Source of the DNA: Pandoraea captiosa
GTDB lineage: Bacteria; Pseudomonadota; Gammaproteobacteria; Burkholderiales; Burkholderiaceae
Length of the DNA: 64,000 nt
Reading direction: 5' to 3'
Assembly: GCF_902459775.1 (NCBI RefSeq)
Contig: NZ_CABPSQ010000003.1
Coordinates: 550,075-614,074 of the forward strand
A program made the translations under genes and the position numbers. The notes under the pieces are model-generated. The model had not been told where the DNA came from. It searched no databases and was given only the letters and a program-made list of their open reading frames with translations. This document shows, one piece after another, positions 32,279 to 42,111 of the stretch. Numbering within the stretch: the first letter of the stretch is position 1; each line of letters starts with the position of its first letter.

Positions 32279-33661
32279 TCAGCCGCGCGCAGCCAGCGCA
32301 TCCAGTAATTTCTGATGGATCCCGCCGAAGCCGCCATTGCTCATCACCACGATCTGGTCACCCGGTTGCGCAGCGGCGCCGACAGCGCGCACCAGGCCGT
32401 CGATGTCGCTGAATGCTTGCGCGCGGGCTCCCAGCGGCGCCAGGGCTTCTGCAAGATTCCAGCCCAACGCGTCCTTGCCGGTCGGTGCACCATAGCCGAA
32501 CACGAGATCGGCGTCGGCCAGACTGGCGGGCAACTGCGCCTTCATCACGCCCAGCTTCATGGTGTTCGAGCGCGGCTCCAGCACCGCAAGGATGCGGGCG
32601 TGGCCGACACGCCGACGCAATCCGGCAAGTGTCGTCTGAATCGCCGTCGGATGATGCGCAAAATCGTCATAGACGGTCACACCGCCCGCTTCGCCGCGCA
32701 CTTCCATACGACGCTTCACATTCTGGAATTTGCCCAGCGACGCAGCGCCCTGCTCCGGCGGCACGCCCACGTGACGTGCGGCAGCCAGCGCTGCCAGCGC
32801 ATTCATCCGGTTGTGCTCGCCCTGAAGCGCCCATTTCACCTCACCGGCGGCCTTCGGCCCGTGATGCACCCAGAACGCCTCCTGTCCGGGTGCAAGCGCC
32901 TCGTTTGCCTGCGCGACATGCCAGCCATCGGCCACGCCGAAACGCTCGACCTCGCTCCAGTATCCGCGTGCCAAAACACGCTCGAGCGCCGGTTCGCGAC
33001 CGTTGACGATCAGGCGTCCCTGCCCCGGAACGGTTCGCACGAGGTGATGAAATTGCGTCTCGATCGCCGCAAGATCCGGGAAGATATCAGCGTGATCGAA
33101 CTCCAGGTTATTCAGAATGGCCGTGCGCGGATGGTAGTGCACGAACTTCGAACGCTTATCGAAGAACGCCGTGTCGTACTCATCCGCCTCGATCACGAAG
33201 AAATCGCTGTCGGTCAGCCGCGCCGAAATACCGAAGTTCATCGGCACGCCGCCCACGAGAAATCCCGGTTGGTAGCCGGCATCTTCCAGAATCCAGGCGA
33301 GCATCGAGGTTGTGGTGGTCTTGCCGTGCGTGCCCGCCACTGCCAGCACCCATTTCTTGGACAGGACATGCTCGCCAAGCCATTGCGGGCCGGACGTATA
33401 TGGCAGATTCCGGTTCAGGATTTCTTCCATGAGCGGATTGCCGCGCGACACGACGTTACCGACCACGAACAGGTCCGGTGCCAGCGACACCTGGTCGGCG
33501 TCGAAACCCTCGATCAGACGAATGCCCTGCGCCTCGAGCTGTGTGCTCATCGGCGGATAGACGTTGGCGTCGCAACCCGTGACGGTGTGACCGGCCTGAC
33601 GTGCGAGGACTGCCAGACCGCCCATGAACGTGCCGCAGATGCCAAGAATATGAATATGCAT
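32279..33661 (-). CDS. mpl: UDP-N-acetylmuramate:L-Ala-gamma-D-Glu-mDAP ligase Mpl
   Basis: Peptidoglycan-recycling ligase that joins recovered tripeptide to UDP-MurNAc, cytoplasmic. 460 residues starting MHIHILGICGTFMGGLAVLA, with the Mur-ligase P-loop VLAVAGTHGKTTTTSMLAWI (about residues 107-126). IEADEYDTAFFDKRSKFVHY and EVRGEAGGVTVYDDFAHHPT are typical of Mpl. The ATG at 33661 is chosen; 33742 adds a 27-residue atypical leader. AmpD, another recycling enzyme, is encoded at 49731. Divergent from the unrecognised gene at 33790. Confidence 0.94.
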   Translation of the reverse strand: MHIHILGICGTFMGGLAVLARQAGHTVTGCDANVYPPMSTQLEAQGIRLIEGFDADQVSLAPDLFVVGNVVSRGNPLMEEILNRNLPYTSGPQWLGEHVLSKKWVLAVAGTHGKTTTTSMLAWILEDAGYQPGFLVGGVPMNFGISARLTDSDFFVIEADEYDTAFFDKRSKFVHYHPRTAILNNLEFDHADIFPDLAAIETQFHHLVRTVPGQGRLIVNGREPALERVLARGYWSEVERFGVADGWHVAQANEALAPGQEAFWVHHGPKAAGEVKWALQGEHNRMNALAALAAARHVGVPPEQGAASLGKFQNVKRRMEVRGEAGGVTVYDDFAHHPTAIQTTLAGLRRRVGHARILAVLEPRSNTMKLGVMKAQLPASLADADLVFGYGAPTGKDALGWNLAEALAPLGARAQAFSDIDGLVRAVGAAAQPGDQIVVMSNGGFGGIHQKLLDALAARG

Positions 33662-33789
33662 GGATGGGGAGCGTGGTGAGAACGGGTCGAGCCCGTGCGG
33701 GAAATGGGAGTAAATGGAAGTGCCGAAAACTGAGGGTTCCATTGTACCTGCGGCGCGAAGCCCAAGGCCTTTCGGGTATCATCGTCCGC

Positions 33790-34446
33790 ATGACACGCAA
33801 ATCCTGGACCGATGCCCAACGCTTGCGCGAGGAGATCGCGCTGGCCGCCGCGCGCCTCATCGCCGAAGAGGGAGCCGACTATGCGAGCGCGAAGCGCAAG
33901 GCAGCGAAACAAGTCACCGGAGAGACGCGAATTGCGGGCGAATTACTGCCGGATAACGACCAGATCGAGGCGGAAGTGCGCGAATATGTGCAAACGTTCC
34001 TCTCGGACACGCAGCCGGACGAGCTCGCACACCTGCGCCAGGTCGCCCTGACGGTCATGACGGAGTTCGCGCGTTATCGCCCATACATTACCGGTGCGGT
34101 ATACAACGGCACGGCAACAGCGCTATCGGACATCTACTTGCAGGCTTTTTGCGACAACCCGAAGGAAGTCGCGATCGACATGCTTAATAGAGGGATTGAT
34201 TACGAAGTGTCGGAGAGCCGTCATTTCAATGGCCGAGGCATGGTCGAAACGCTGAGTTTCCTGTGGCGCGAGCGCGGTCAGCGCGGCGAACCGGCCGGGG
34301 TGCATCTGTCCCTTTACGGCACGGACGACATGCGCGGGGCGCTCAAGGCTTCCGACGGGAACGGTCGCCCGGTCCGGACCGACGCTGAGGGACTACGTGC
34401 CCTGATGGCCGAGGCCGAAGCCTCACGTCACGAACACAGCCAATGA
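33790..34446 (+). CDS. conserved protein of unrecognised function, divergent from mpl
   Basis: I do not recognise this 218-residue protein with certainty. From ATG 33790 it reads MTRKSWTDAQRLREEIALAA, a charged helical N-terminus with ARLIAEEGADYASAKRKAAK, then alpha-helical sequence. A segment GAVYNGTATALSDIYLQAFC (near residues 103-122) is distantly reminiscent of the G-S...D-x-D/E strand-turn of nucleotidyltransferase folds, followed by DNPKEVAIDMLNRGIDYEV. That resemblance is only a hint. No signal peptide or membrane helix, so probably cytoplasmic. It shares a 128-bp divergent promoter region with mpl. The longer in-frame start at 33664 would run into mpl and is unlikely. Confidence 0.7.
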   Translation: MTRKSWTDAQRLREEIALAAARLIAEEGADYASAKRKAAKQVTGETRIAGELLPDNDQIEAEVREYVQTFLSDTQPDELAHLRQVALTVMTEFARYRPYITGAVYNGTATALSDIYLQAFCDNPKEVAIDMLNRGIDYEVSESRHFNGRGMVETLSFLWRERGQRGEPAGVHLSLYGTDDMRGALKASDGNGRPVRTDAEGLRALMAEAEASRHEHSQ

Positions 34447-34622
34447 TTTCGTCGCGGTCCGCCGCAGGTTCGCAGCGGGTTCTGTGCGAGATGGCGGCAA
34501 GATCGCGGCTAAATCAGTGCCAAATGAGTGCAAAGTCGCCACCGGATCTCCACTAATGCTTCGCAATTGACGTTCCTGTTTCGTTTACCGTTGATTCCCG
34601 AATCTTCCGCCCCCTACATATC

Positions 34623-35147
34623 ATGGCAAAACGCATCGCTATTCTCGTGATCCTGGCATTGATGGGACTGGCGGCCGGTTTCTGGCTCGGCCACCGGAAC
34701 CAGCCGACGCCCAACGCGTCGGACGCCGCCGTCGCCCAGTTGCTCGCCACCCGCCTGCCAGACCTGAAAGGCAACGATCAGGCCATATCGCAATGGAACG
34801 GGAAGACGCTCGTCGTGAATTTCTGGGCGCCGTGGTGCGGGCCCTGCGTGGAAGAAATGCCCGATTTGCAGGCGCTCTCGACGGAATTTGGTACCAAAAA
34901 CGTTCAATTCGTCGGTATCGGCATCGATACGGCGCAAAACATGATCGCGTTTGAGCAAAAGGTGAAAGTCGACTACCCGTTGCTGGTGGCAGGCTATGCG
35001 GGCACCGACCTCGCACGCGCGCTGGGGAACAAGGCCGGTGCGTTGCCTTTTACCGTCGTGATCGACCCGCAGGGGCGAATGCACTACGAGAAGCTGGGCC
35101 GCATTACGTCGGACGAGGTCCGCTCGGCGCTCAAGCCGCTCATCTGA
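34623..35147 (+). CDS. TlpA/ResA-like thiol-disulfide oxidoreductase
   Basis: 174 residues with an N-terminal membrane anchor/signal (IAILVILALMGLAAGFWLGH) and a thioredoxin-fold domain. The active site is FWAPWCGPCVEEMPDLQAL with CGPC near residues 75-78; GIGIDTAQNM and GALPFTVVIDPQGR (cis-Pro loop) follow. Such proteins reduce periplasmic disulfides, for example in cytochrome c maturation or redox repair; the partner is not evident. No SD of note. A GC-rich hairpin follows the stop. Confidence 0.88.
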   Translation: MAKRIAILVILALMGLAAGFWLGHRNQPTPNASDAAVAQLLATRLPDLKGNDQAISQWNGKTLVVNFWAPWCGPCVEEMPDLQALSTEFGTKNVQFVGIGIDTAQNMIAFEQKVKVDYPLLVAGYAGTDLARALGNKAGALPFTVVIDPQGRMHYEKLGRITSDEVRSALKPLI

Positions 35148-35177
35148 CCCTACGTCGAAAAGCGCCCTGCCTCGGGA

Positions 35178-35206
35178 AGCCCCGCCGGACGTGACTGGCG
35201 GGGGCT
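35178..35206 (+). terminator. probable terminator after the tlpA-like gene
   Basis: Stem agccccgcc / ggcgggggct (one bulge) followed by gcatttt. It separates the thioredoxin-like gene from aroQ. Confidence 0.55.
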
Positions 35207-35281
35207 GCATTTTCGCCCCACTGGACAAAATCCACCAACTGGCGTTTAATTGCGCCCAATTTCGTGAAATTTGATTCGCCG

Positions 35282-35728
35282 ATGCCTCACCGCATTCTCG
35301 TGCTACACGGCCCCAACCTGAACCTGCTCGGTACTCGCGAGCCGGAGGTGTACGGTCGCACGACGCTGGCCGACATCGACTCCGCCCTTGTGGCGCAGGC
35401 CCAGACGGCGGGTGCCGAGGTGGCGACATTCCAAAGTAATCACGAAGGGGCACTGGTTGACCGGATTCAGGCGGCACGCGGCGAGTCGATCGACTTCATC
35501 GTCATCAACCCTGCGGCCTACACCCACACAAGCGTGGCAATTCGCGACGCGTTGGCCGGGGTAGGCATCCCGTTCGTCGAGGTTCACCTCTCGAACGTTC
35601 ATGCGCGCGAAGCCTTCCGGCATCACTCGTATTTTTCCGATATCGCGCAAGGTGTCATCTGTGGCCTGGGCTGGCGCGGGTATACCTACGCACTCGATTT
35701 TGCCCTGCGGCGACTCGCCGGCGGGTAG
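35282..35728 (+). CDS. aroQ: type II 3-dehydroquinate dehydratase
   Basis: Third step of the shikimate pathway, cytoplasmic. 148 residues starting [20 protein letters not shown], with the catalytic Tyr in PEVYGRTTL (near residue 24). [31 protein letters not shown] and [18 protein letters not shown] follow. Length is typical of the dodecameric class. An in-frame GTG at 35264 is a weaker alternative start. It precedes accB, the conserved aroQ-accB-accC order. Confidence 0.96.
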   Translation: MPHRILVLHGPNLNLLGTREPEVYGRTTLADIDSALVAQAQTAGAEVATFQSNHEGALVDRIQAARGESIDFIVINPAAYTHTSVAIRDALAGVGIPFVEVHLSNVHAREAFRHHSYFSDIAQGVICGLGWRGYTYALDFALRRLAGG

Positions 35729-35799
35729 TCCTCTCTCATCCCCATTTCCTCTCGCGGGACGTTGCGCCCGCGTCGATACAGAATCAAGGAGCTTCCTTC

Positions 35800-36261
35800 A
35801 TGGATTTGCGCAAACTCAAGACGTTGATCGACCTCGTGGCCGAATCGGGTATTTCCGAGCTCGAAGTCACCGAAGGCGAAGGCAAGGTCCGTATCGTCAA
35901 GGCGCCCCCGCAAGTCATCGCCGCCCCGATGCAGATGGCCATGCCGGCCGCCATGCCGCAGGTCGCTGCGCAAGCGCCCGCCGCCACGCAAGCGCCCGCA
36001 GCGCCCGCAGCACCGGCCACGCCCCAAGGCCATATCGTGACATCGCCGATGGTTGGCACGTTCTACCGCGCCCCGTCGCCGGGCGCCGATCCGTTCGCGC
36101 AAGTTGGCGACTCGGTCAAGGAAGGCCAGACGCTGTGCATCATCGAAGCGATGAAGCTGCTCAACGAGATCGAGTCGGACAAGGCCGGCGTGATCAAGGA
36201 AATCCTCGTCGAGAACGGTCAGGCCGTGGAATACGGTCAACCGCTGTTCGTGATCGGCTAA
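35800..36261 (+). CDS. accB: biotin carboxyl carrier protein of acetyl-CoA carboxylase
   Basis: Carries biotin between the carboxylase and transferase parts of acetyl-CoA carboxylase, start of fatty-acid synthesis. 153 residues: a conserved N-terminus ([20 protein letters not shown]), an Ala/Pro/Gln-rich flexible linker (about residues 35-75) and a C-terminal biotinyl domain with [14 protein letters not shown]. The biotin-accepting lysine is Lys119. AAGGAG at 35787-35792 precedes the ATG. Upstream of accC by 99 bp. Confidence 0.97.
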   Translation: MDLRKLKTLIDLVAESGISELEVTEGEGKVRIVKAPPQVIAAPMQMAMPAAMPQVAAQAPAATQAPAAPAAPATPQGHIVTSPMVGTFYRAPSPGADPFAQVGDSVKEGQTLCIIEAMKLLNEIESDKAGVIKEILVENGQAVEYGQPLFVIG

Positions 36262-36360
36262 TGCCGGTTGTCGGACGCCCCGCCCGCACGGTCTTGCGCC
36301 ATTGCGCGGCATCGGGCGTCCGGCCCCGCTCCTCTCCCCATTCGGGCAGGACTGCACATA

Positions 36361-37722
36361 ATGTTTGAAAAAATTCTCATCGCCAATCGCGGCGAAATCG
36401 CCCTGCGCATCCAGCGCGCGTGCCGCGAGATGGGCATCAAGACCGTCGTGGTCTATTCCGAAGCCGACAAGGAAGCGAAGTACGTCAAGCTCGCCGACGA
36501 AGCGGTCTGTATCGGCCCGGCCCCGTCGCCGCTGAGCTACCTGAACATGCCTGCGCTCATCAGCGCGGCCGAAGTGACGGACGCCCAGGCGATCCACCCG
36601 GGTTACGGTTTCCTCTCCGAGAATGCCGATTTCGCCGAGCGCGTCGAGCAATCGGGCTTCACGTTCATTGGCCCGCGCCCCGAGACCATTCGCCTGATGG
36701 GCGACAAGGTCTCGGCCAAGCAGACCATGATCAAGACCGGCGTGCCGTGCGTGCCCGGCTCGGAAGGCGCGTTGCCCGAAGATCCGAAGGAAATCGTGCG
36801 AATTGCACGCCAGGTCGGCTATCCGGTGATCATCAAGGCCGCAGGTGGCGGCGGTGGTCGCGGCATGCGCGTGGTGCACACGGAAGCGGCGCTCGTGAAC
36901 GCGGTCAACATGACGCGCGAAGAAGCTGGCCGCGCCTTCGGCAACCCGGAAGTCTATATGGAGAAGTTCCTCGAGAACCCGCGCCATATTGAAATTCAGG
37001 TCCTCGCCGACAAGCACAAGCAAGCCATCTGGCTGGGTGAGCGCGACTGCTCGATGCAGCGTCGTCACCAGAAGGTGATCGAAGAGGCGACCGCACCGCT
37101 GATTCCGCGTCGTCTGATCGAGCGCATCGGCGACCGCTGCGCTGACGCGTGCAAGAAGATGGGTTACCTCGGGGCCGGTACGTTCGAATTCCTGTACGAG
37201 AACGGCGAGTTCTACTTCATCGAAATGAACACGCGCGTGCAGGTCGAGCATCCGGTCACGGAAATGATCACCGGCGTCGACATCGTGCAGGAACAGATCC
37301 GCATCGCGGCTGGCGAGAAGCTCGCCTATCGCCAGCGCGACATCCAGTTCCAGGGGCACGCCATCGAGTGCCGTATCAACGCCGAAGACCCGTTCAAGTT
37401 CACGCCGTCGCCGGGCCGCATCACCGCCTGGCATATGCCGGGCGGCCCCGGCATTCGCGTCGACACGCACGCTTACAACGGTTACTTCGTGCCGCCTAAC
37501 TACGACTCGATGATCGGCAAGCTGATCGCCTACGGTGCAACGCGTGAGCAGGCGATTCGCCGCATGCGTGTGGCGCTGTCGGAAATCGTGGTCGAAGGGA
37601 TCCAGACGAACATTCCGCTGCACCGCGAATTGATGCTCGACGCCAAGTTCGTCGAAGGCGGCACGAGCATCCACTATCTGGAACACAAGCTGGCGCAGAA
37701 GTCTGCCGTCGGCGGTAATTAA
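36361..37722 (+). CDS. accC: acetyl-CoA carboxylase biotin carboxylase subunit
   Basis: ATP-dependent carboxylation of biotin on AccB. 453 residues starting [20 protein letters not shown]. The ATP-grasp domain carries [20 protein letters not shown] (about residues 154-173), [11 protein letters not shown], and [20 protein letters not shown]. Family length is about 450. The ATG at 36361 is canonical; upstream in-frame sequence to 36268 is non-coding. Follows accB and precedes prmA by 24 bp. Confidence 0.98.
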   Translation: MFEKILIANRGEIALRIQRACREMGIKTVVVYSEADKEAKYVKLADEAVCIGPAPSPLSYLNMPALISAAEVTDAQAIHPGYGFLSENADFAERVEQSGFTFIGPRPETIRLMGDKVSAKQTMIKTGVPCVPGSEGALPEDPKEIVRIARQVGYPVIIKAAGGGGGRGMRVVHTEAALVNAVNMTREEAGRAFGNPEVYMEKFLENPRHIEIQVLADKHKQAIWLGERDCSMQRRHQKVIEEATAPLIPRRLIERIGDRCADACKKMGYLGAGTFEFLYENGEFYFIEMNTRVQVEHPVTEMITGVDIVQEQIRIAAGEKLAYRQRDIQFQGHAIECRINAEDPFKFTPSPGRITAWHMPGGPGIRVDTHAYNGYFVPPNYDSMIGKLIAYGATREQAIRRMRVALSEIVVEGIQTNIPLHRELMLDAKFVEGGTSIHYLEHKLAQKSAVGGN

Positions 37723-37746
37723 GTTATTTAGCTGGAAACACTCGCC

Positions 37747-38640
37747 ATGTATCGCGAACTCGTCGTAGAAGTTGCCCGCGCGCAGGCCGAAGCCCTGTCG
37801 GACGCCCTGCTCGATCTGGGCGTTCTGTCGGTCTCGGTGGAAGACGCGGACGCCGACACGCCCGACGAGCAACCGATGTTCGGCGAGCCGGGTCTGACCC
37901 CGCCCGACACCGCGTGGCAACGCTCGCGCGTGGTGGCTCTGGTGGGCGAAGATCAGGACGCCGCCGTGTTGCTCGCGGCGGCGGTCAACGAACTGGGCCT
38001 CGCCGAGTCACCGGCTTTCACATTGCGTGACGTGGAGGAGCAGGACTGGGTGCGGCTCACGCAATCGCAGTTCGAGCCGATGCAGATCGGCCAGCGGATC
38101 TGGGTCGTGCCGTCATGGCACGACGCCCCGGACACCGACGCCCTCATCCTGGAACTCGATCCCGGCCTGGCGTTCGGCACCGGCAGCCATCCGACCACGC
38201 GCCTTTGCATGGAATGGCTAGAGCAGCACGTGCAGGCCGGTCAGTCGCTGCTCGACTACGGTTGCGGCTCGGGCATTCTGGCAATTCTTGCGCGCAAGTG
38301 CGGCGCCGACCCGGTCATCGGGATTGACATCGACCCGCAAGCCGTGGAATCCGCCCGTTACAACAGTGAACGCAACCACGCCCCGGTCGAATACGGTCTG
38401 CCCGACGACCTGCGCGATGGCCGGTTCAATATCGTGGTCGCGAACATTCTGTCGAATCCGCTCAAGCTGCTCGCGTCGATGCTGACGTCCCGCGTCGCAC
38501 CGGGCGGGCGGCTTGCACTGTCCGGCGTGCTGGAACGGCAGGCTGACGAAGTGATCGCGGCTTACGCGCCCTATATGAAGATGTCGGTCTGGCGCGCTCA
38601 CGACGGCTGGGTCTGCCTGCACGGGCAGGCCTCAGGCTAA
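37747..38640 (+). CDS. prmA: ribosomal protein L11 methyltransferase
   Basis: SAM-dependent trimethylation of ribosomal protein L11. 297 residues with an N-terminal substrate-binding domain ([20 protein letters not shown]) and a methyltransferase domain. [20 protein letters not shown] near residue 140, [20 protein letters not shown] near residue 170 and [12 protein letters not shown] near residue 230 are the family hallmarks. Lies 24 bp after accC, as in related genomes. Confidence 0.97.
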   Translation: MYRELVVEVARAQAEALSDALLDLGVLSVSVEDADADTPDEQPMFGEPGLTPPDTAWQRSRVVALVGEDQDAAVLLAAAVNELGLAESPAFTLRDVEEQDWVRLTQSQFEPMQIGQRIWVVPSWHDAPDTDALILELDPGLAFGTGSHPTTRLCMEWLEQHVQAGQSLLDYGCGSGILAILARKCGADPVIGIDIDPQAVESARYNSERNHAPVEYGLPDDLRDGRFNIVVANILSNPLKLLASMLTSRVAPGGRLALSGVLERQADEVIAAYAPYMKMSVWRAHDGWVCLHGQASG

Positions 38641-38679
38641 ACAGCGCAACGCGCGCCGAGTCTCCCGAGTCTTCCATCC

Positions 38680-39747
38680 ATGACCCAGTCCTCGCGCGTT
38701 CTCGCCACCCGCTGCCCGCACTGTCACACGGTCTTTCGCGTCGTCGCGGATCAGCTCAAGCTGCGCGACGGCCTCGTGCGTTGCGGCCATTGCCGTGAGG
38801 TGTTCGACGGCCGCGCCTATCTCTGCGATCCGCCAGCCGAGGAACACGAAACGCCGGTAAGCCATGGCGTTGCTGCGCCGTCGAACGCCGCAGCGCACGA
38901 AAGCGCCCCCGTCGCATCGAATGCAACGTCCTCTCCCGCGGCGGGGTCAGCGTCCGGCAGCGACAAGCCGATCCCGGAAATGCTCACGCCCACGGCCATC
39001 GCCGCCCTGCTCGGCACGCCTGACGAGAGCCGTGCGCAGATGCAGCACGGCCCGGGCCGTTATATGGACGATGTGGACGACGATCCCACCGTGCTGAGTG
39101 CGCCGACGGCAACGCCGTCTCGCATCGAAACTTCATCGCCCCATCGCAGTGAAGCCCAACGGCGCCCCGGCGCCGCTCGCGCGATCTGGCGCGTGTTGAT
39201 GGCGCTCGCCGTCGTCGGTCTGCTCGGTCAGTGGGCGTGGATCGAGCGCGCCGCGCTCGTGGATCGCGTCCCCGCGTTGCGTGGCGTGTTCGCCGCGATC
39301 GGCAAGCCCCTGCATGTGATGATCGGCTTACCGCGTGTGCCCGATCAGATCCAGATTTCGAGCGTGACGCTCGTGACCGACACCGCGGGATCGGGGGGAG
39401 CGGTGGATGGCGATGACGCGGCGGCGTCCGCCGTCGAGGCAACGGCCAGTGACGCGGTGGCCGCGTCCGACGCGCCTGCCCCCACCGACGCGGTCCCGAT
39501 GACGCTGACCGTCTTCGTGCGCAATCAGGCCGACTACGCGCTGGCGTGGCCATCGCTCGAACTCACGCTCTCGGACCTCGACGGCAAGCCCGTGGTGCGT
39601 CGCGTTTTTTCAGCGAATGAATACGTCACCGGAGCAAGCATGCGCGAAGCGGGTCTGGCACCACGCAGCGAACGCACGATTCGGTTACGATTGTCGGCGC
39701 AGGCAGCGCTAGCCAGTAATTACCGGGTGCTCGCGTTCTATCCCTGA
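38680..39747 (+). CDS. zinc-ribbon and DUF3426 domain protein
   Basis: 355 residues. The N-terminal MJ0042-type zinc ribbon has paired Cys motifs CPHCHTVF and CGHCREVF (about residues 10-45). An acidic/Ala-rich spacer follows, then one transmembrane helix (IWRVLMALAVVGLLGQWAWI, about residues 168-187), and a C-terminal DUF3426 domain ending MREAGLAPRSERTIRLRLSA. The family is found next to prmA in Burkholderiales, but its role is unknown. Topology suggests a cytoplasmic zinc ribbon and periplasmic C-domain. Confidence 0.85.
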   Translation: MTQSSRVLATRCPHCHTVFRVVADQLKLRDGLVRCGHCREVFDGRAYLCDPPAEEHETPVSHGVAAPSNAAAHESAPVASNATSSPAAGSASGSDKPIPEMLTPTAIAALLGTPDESRAQMQHGPGRYMDDVDDDPTVLSAPTATPSRIETSSPHRSEAQRRPGAARAIWRVLMALAVVGLLGQWAWIERAALVDRVPALRGVFAAIGKPLHVMIGLPRVPDQIQISSVTLVTDTAGSGGAVDGDDAAASAVEATASDAVAASDAPAPTDAVPMTLTVFVRNQADYALAWPSLELTLSDLDGKPVVRRVFSANEYVTGASMREAGLAPRSERTIRLRLSAQAALASNYRVLAFYP

Positions 39748-39779
39748 TAGCGCTGTTGCACTCAACCTAGGAGAGATAG

Positions 39780-40280
39780 ATGTCCCAAGTCACGCTCGGG
39801 GGCAACCCCATCGAAGTCGGCGGTCAGTTCCCGCAGAAGGGTCAGACCGCACCGGCACTGAAGCTGGTCAACGCCAAGTTGCAGGACGTCACGCTCGATG
39901 ACTTCGCAGGAAAGCGCAAGGTCCTCAATATCGTGCCGAGCCTCGACACGCCGACGTGCGCCACGTCGACCCGCAAATTCAACGAAGCCGCGGGCAAGCT
40001 GGAGAACACCGTGGTGCTCGTGATCTCGGCCGACCTGCCGTTCGCCATGAGCCGCTTCTGCGCCACGGAAGGTCTGAACAATGTCGTCACGCTCTCGACG
40101 ATGCGCGGCCGCGAGTTCCTCAATCACTATGGCGTCGAGATCAAGACCGGCCCGCTCGCCGGTGTGGCCGCACGTGCCGTGGTCGTGCTCGATGCCGACA
40201 ATCGTGTCGTGCACGCCGAGCTGGTGCCGGAAATCAAGAACGAGCCGAATTACGACGCCGCGCTTGCCGCGCTCTCGTAA
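39780..40280 (+). CDS. tpx: thiol peroxidase Tpx
   Basis: Atypical 2-Cys peroxiredoxin reducing hydroperoxides, usually periplasmic-facing or soluble. 166 residues with [15 protein letters not shown], the peroxidatic Cys60 in [15 protein letters not shown] and resolving Cys94 in [10 protein letters not shown]. Length and spacing fit the Tpx class. TAGGAGAG precedes the ATG by 5-8 bp. Followed by a palindrome at 40288-40310 that lacks a T-run. Confidence 0.96.
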   Translation: MSQVTLGGNPIEVGGQFPQKGQTAPALKLVNAKLQDVTLDDFAGKRKVLNIVPSLDTPTCATSTRKFNEAAGKLENTVVLVISADLPFAMSRFCATEGLNNVVTLSTMRGREFLNHYGVEIKTGPLAGVAARAVVVLDADNRVVHAELVPEIKNEPNYDAALAALS

Positions 40281-40287
40281 TTTCGCG

Positions 40288-40310
40288 AGCGCGTGATGCG
40301 ATCACGCGCT
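40288..40310. other. palindrome downstream of tpx
   Basis: Near-perfect inverted repeat agcgcgtgat / atcacgcgct with a 3-nt loop. No T-tract follows, so terminator function is uncertain. Confidence 0.4.
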
Positions 40311-40512
40311 GCTGCGGTCTGACGCATGCTGCCTGCGCGGCATCCGTCGGATCGCGCAAACGCCAGCATTCGCAGGCCCGTAATTCCCGCGCCGATGCAC
40401 GACACGCACCGGCTCGTTTTTTGTCCAGCGGCGCAGGACAGCATGACCGGTCATCACCGTCGGCGATCCTCCGTTGGCTCTTCCCCCGCTTACTTTTCGC
40501 AAGGAAATTCCC

Positions 40513-41448
40513 GTGACTACCGTGATCTGCGGCTCGCTGGCCTACGACAACATCATGACGTTCGAAGGGCGCTTCGGCGAACATATCCTGCCTGATCAGG
40601 TGCACATCCTGAACGTCAGCTTCCTCGTGCCGACAATGCGCCGCAACTTCGGCGGTTGCGCCGGCAATATCGGCTACAGCCTGAAACTGCTCGGCGGCAC
40701 GCCCGTCGTCATGGCCACGGTCGGCGAAGATGGCGCGGCATACCTGGAGCGATTCCAGTCGCTCGGCATGACGACGGAATTCGTGCGCACGGTCACGGAC
40801 AGCATGACGGCCAATGCGATGATCACGACCGATCTGGACAATAACCAGATCACCGCCTTCCACCCCGGCGCGATGATGTTCTCGGCGCGCAACCGCGTGG
40901 CCGATGCCAAGGGCGCCACGCTCGGCATCGTCGCCCCGGACGCCCCGGATGCCATGCTCACCCACGCCGAAGGTTTCGCAGAAGCCGGCGTGCCCTTCGT
41001 CTTCGATCCGGGTCAGGGCCTGCCGTTGCTCACGCCCGAGGCACTGCGTCGCATGGTGGAACTCGCAACGTATCTTGCGGTCAACGACTACGAAGCCAAG
41101 CTCCTCAGCACGAAGACCGGACTGTCGATGGAAGACCTTCAGTCGCGTGTCGAGGCACTTGTCGTCACGCGCGGAGAACACGGGGCCCAGATCTTCGCCG
41201 GCGGCAAGCAACACGACATTCCTGCCGTGACCGCCAAGCGTGTCGTCGACCCCACCGGGTGCGGCGACGCATTCCGTGGCGGTTTGCTCTATGGCATCGA
41301 GAAGGGCCTCGACTGGCCGACCACTGGCCGCCTGGCCAGCCTGATGGGTTCGCTCAAGATCGCCGAGCAGGGCCCGCAGACCTATGCACCCACGCGCTCG
41401 GAAATCGAAGCGCAATATGAAGAAGCGTTCGGCCACCGCTTCGAATGA
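40513..41448 (+). CDS. PfkB-family carbohydrate/nucleoside kinase (adenosine kinase-like)
   Basis: 311 residues with N-terminal VICGSLAYDNIMTFEGRFGE, the glycine-rich signature NFGGCAGNIGYSLKLLGGTP (about residues 48-67), and C-terminal VVDPTGCGDAFRGGLLYGIE with the catalytic Asp (near residue 255). Closest in feel to bacterial adenosine/ribokinase-like members, but substrate is inferred only. The start is GTG 40513 with AAGGAAAT upstream; the ATG at 40474 would add an atypical leader. Cytoplasmic. Confidence 0.85.
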   Translation: MTTVICGSLAYDNIMTFEGRFGEHILPDQVHILNVSFLVPTMRRNFGGCAGNIGYSLKLLGGTPVVMATVGEDGAAYLERFQSLGMTTEFVRTVTDSMTANAMITTDLDNNQITAFHPGAMMFSARNRVADAKGATLGIVAPDAPDAMLTHAEGFAEAGVPFVFDPGQGLPLLTPEALRRMVELATYLAVNDYEAKLLSTKTGLSMEDLQSRVEALVVTRGEHGAQIFAGGKQHDIPAVTAKRVVDPTGCGDAFRGGLLYGIEKGLDWPTTGRLASLMGSLKIAEQGPQTYAPTRSEIEAQYEEAFGHRFE

Positions 41449-41467
41449 TTTAAGGAAAGGCACAACG

Positions 41468-41947
41468 ATGGCACGACTCACCACACCGCTCATTCTCATC
41501 GCCGCCGCCGCGTCGCTCTCGCTGTCCGCCTGCACGGCGTTCGGTCCGAGCAACTCGGCAAGCGTCTACAGCAGCCGTCAGGCACAACGCGAACAGGTCG
41601 TGCGTATGGGCACGGTCGAATCGGTGCGTCCGGTCACGATCGACAGCAGCAACGGCGACCCGGGCATTCTCGGCATTGCCGGTGGCGGTGCGCTGGGCGC
41701 TATCGGTGGTAGCGCCATCGGCGGCGGCCGCGGCTCGATTGCGACGGGTATCGTCGGCGGTCTGCTCGGTGCAGTGGCGGGTCAGGCGATCGAGAGCCGC
41801 ATGAGCAAGAAGGCCGGGCTGGAAATCACCGTGCGCCTCGACAACGGCGAGTTGCGGGCCATTACGCAAGATGCCGACGAGGCATTTCAGCCGGGGCAGC
41901 GCGTGCGTCTGCTCTCGAGCGGTGGCGTGACACGTGTGACGCACTGA
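41468..41947 (+). CDS. glycine-zipper (SlyB/Pal-like) outer-membrane lipoprotein
   Basis: 159 residues with lipoprotein signal LILIAAAASLSLSAC (Cys22). GTVESVRPVTID precedes the glycine-zipper 2TM segment GIAGGGALGAIGGSAIGG and IATGIVGGLLGAVAGQAI (about residues 75-110), then a small beta-rich C-terminal domain (AGLEITVRLDNGELRAITQD). Related to SlyB/PcP lipoproteins, function in envelope integrity inferred. Start ATG 41468 has AAGGAAAGG upstream. A terminator follows at 41971. Confidence 0.87.
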   Translation: MARLTTPLILIAAAASLSLSACTAFGPSNSASVYSSRQAQREQVVRMGTVESVRPVTIDSSNGDPGILGIAGGGALGAIGGSAIGGGRGSIATGIVGGLLGAVAGQAIESRMSKKAGLEITVRLDNGELRAITQDADEAFQPGQRVRLLSSGGVTRVTH

Positions 41948-41970
41948 CCTGCGTCGATGTCCCGACATCG

Positions 41971-41994
41971 CGGGCGGCTTCGGCCGCCCGTTTT
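41971..41994 (+). terminator. terminator after the glycine-zipper lipoprotein gene
   Basis: Stem cgggcggc / gccgcccg with ttcg tetraloop, followed by tttt. Confidence 0.75.
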
Positions 41995-42006
41995 CGTTTC
42001 CGCATG

Positions 42007-42044
42007 AAAAAACCCGCTGTGACGATCGCTCATCACAGCGGGTT
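42007..42044 (-). terminator. terminator downstream of hctB
   Basis: Stem aaacccgctgtga / tcacagcgggttt; on minus the downstream strand ends in T6, so it fits as the hctB terminator. Confidence 0.75.
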
Positions 42045-42111
42045 TCGGATCGAGTAGGCCTACTCGATCAAAAGACACCTAAGTGCCTTGGTTCCTGCAT
42101 CGGCACTCGAA

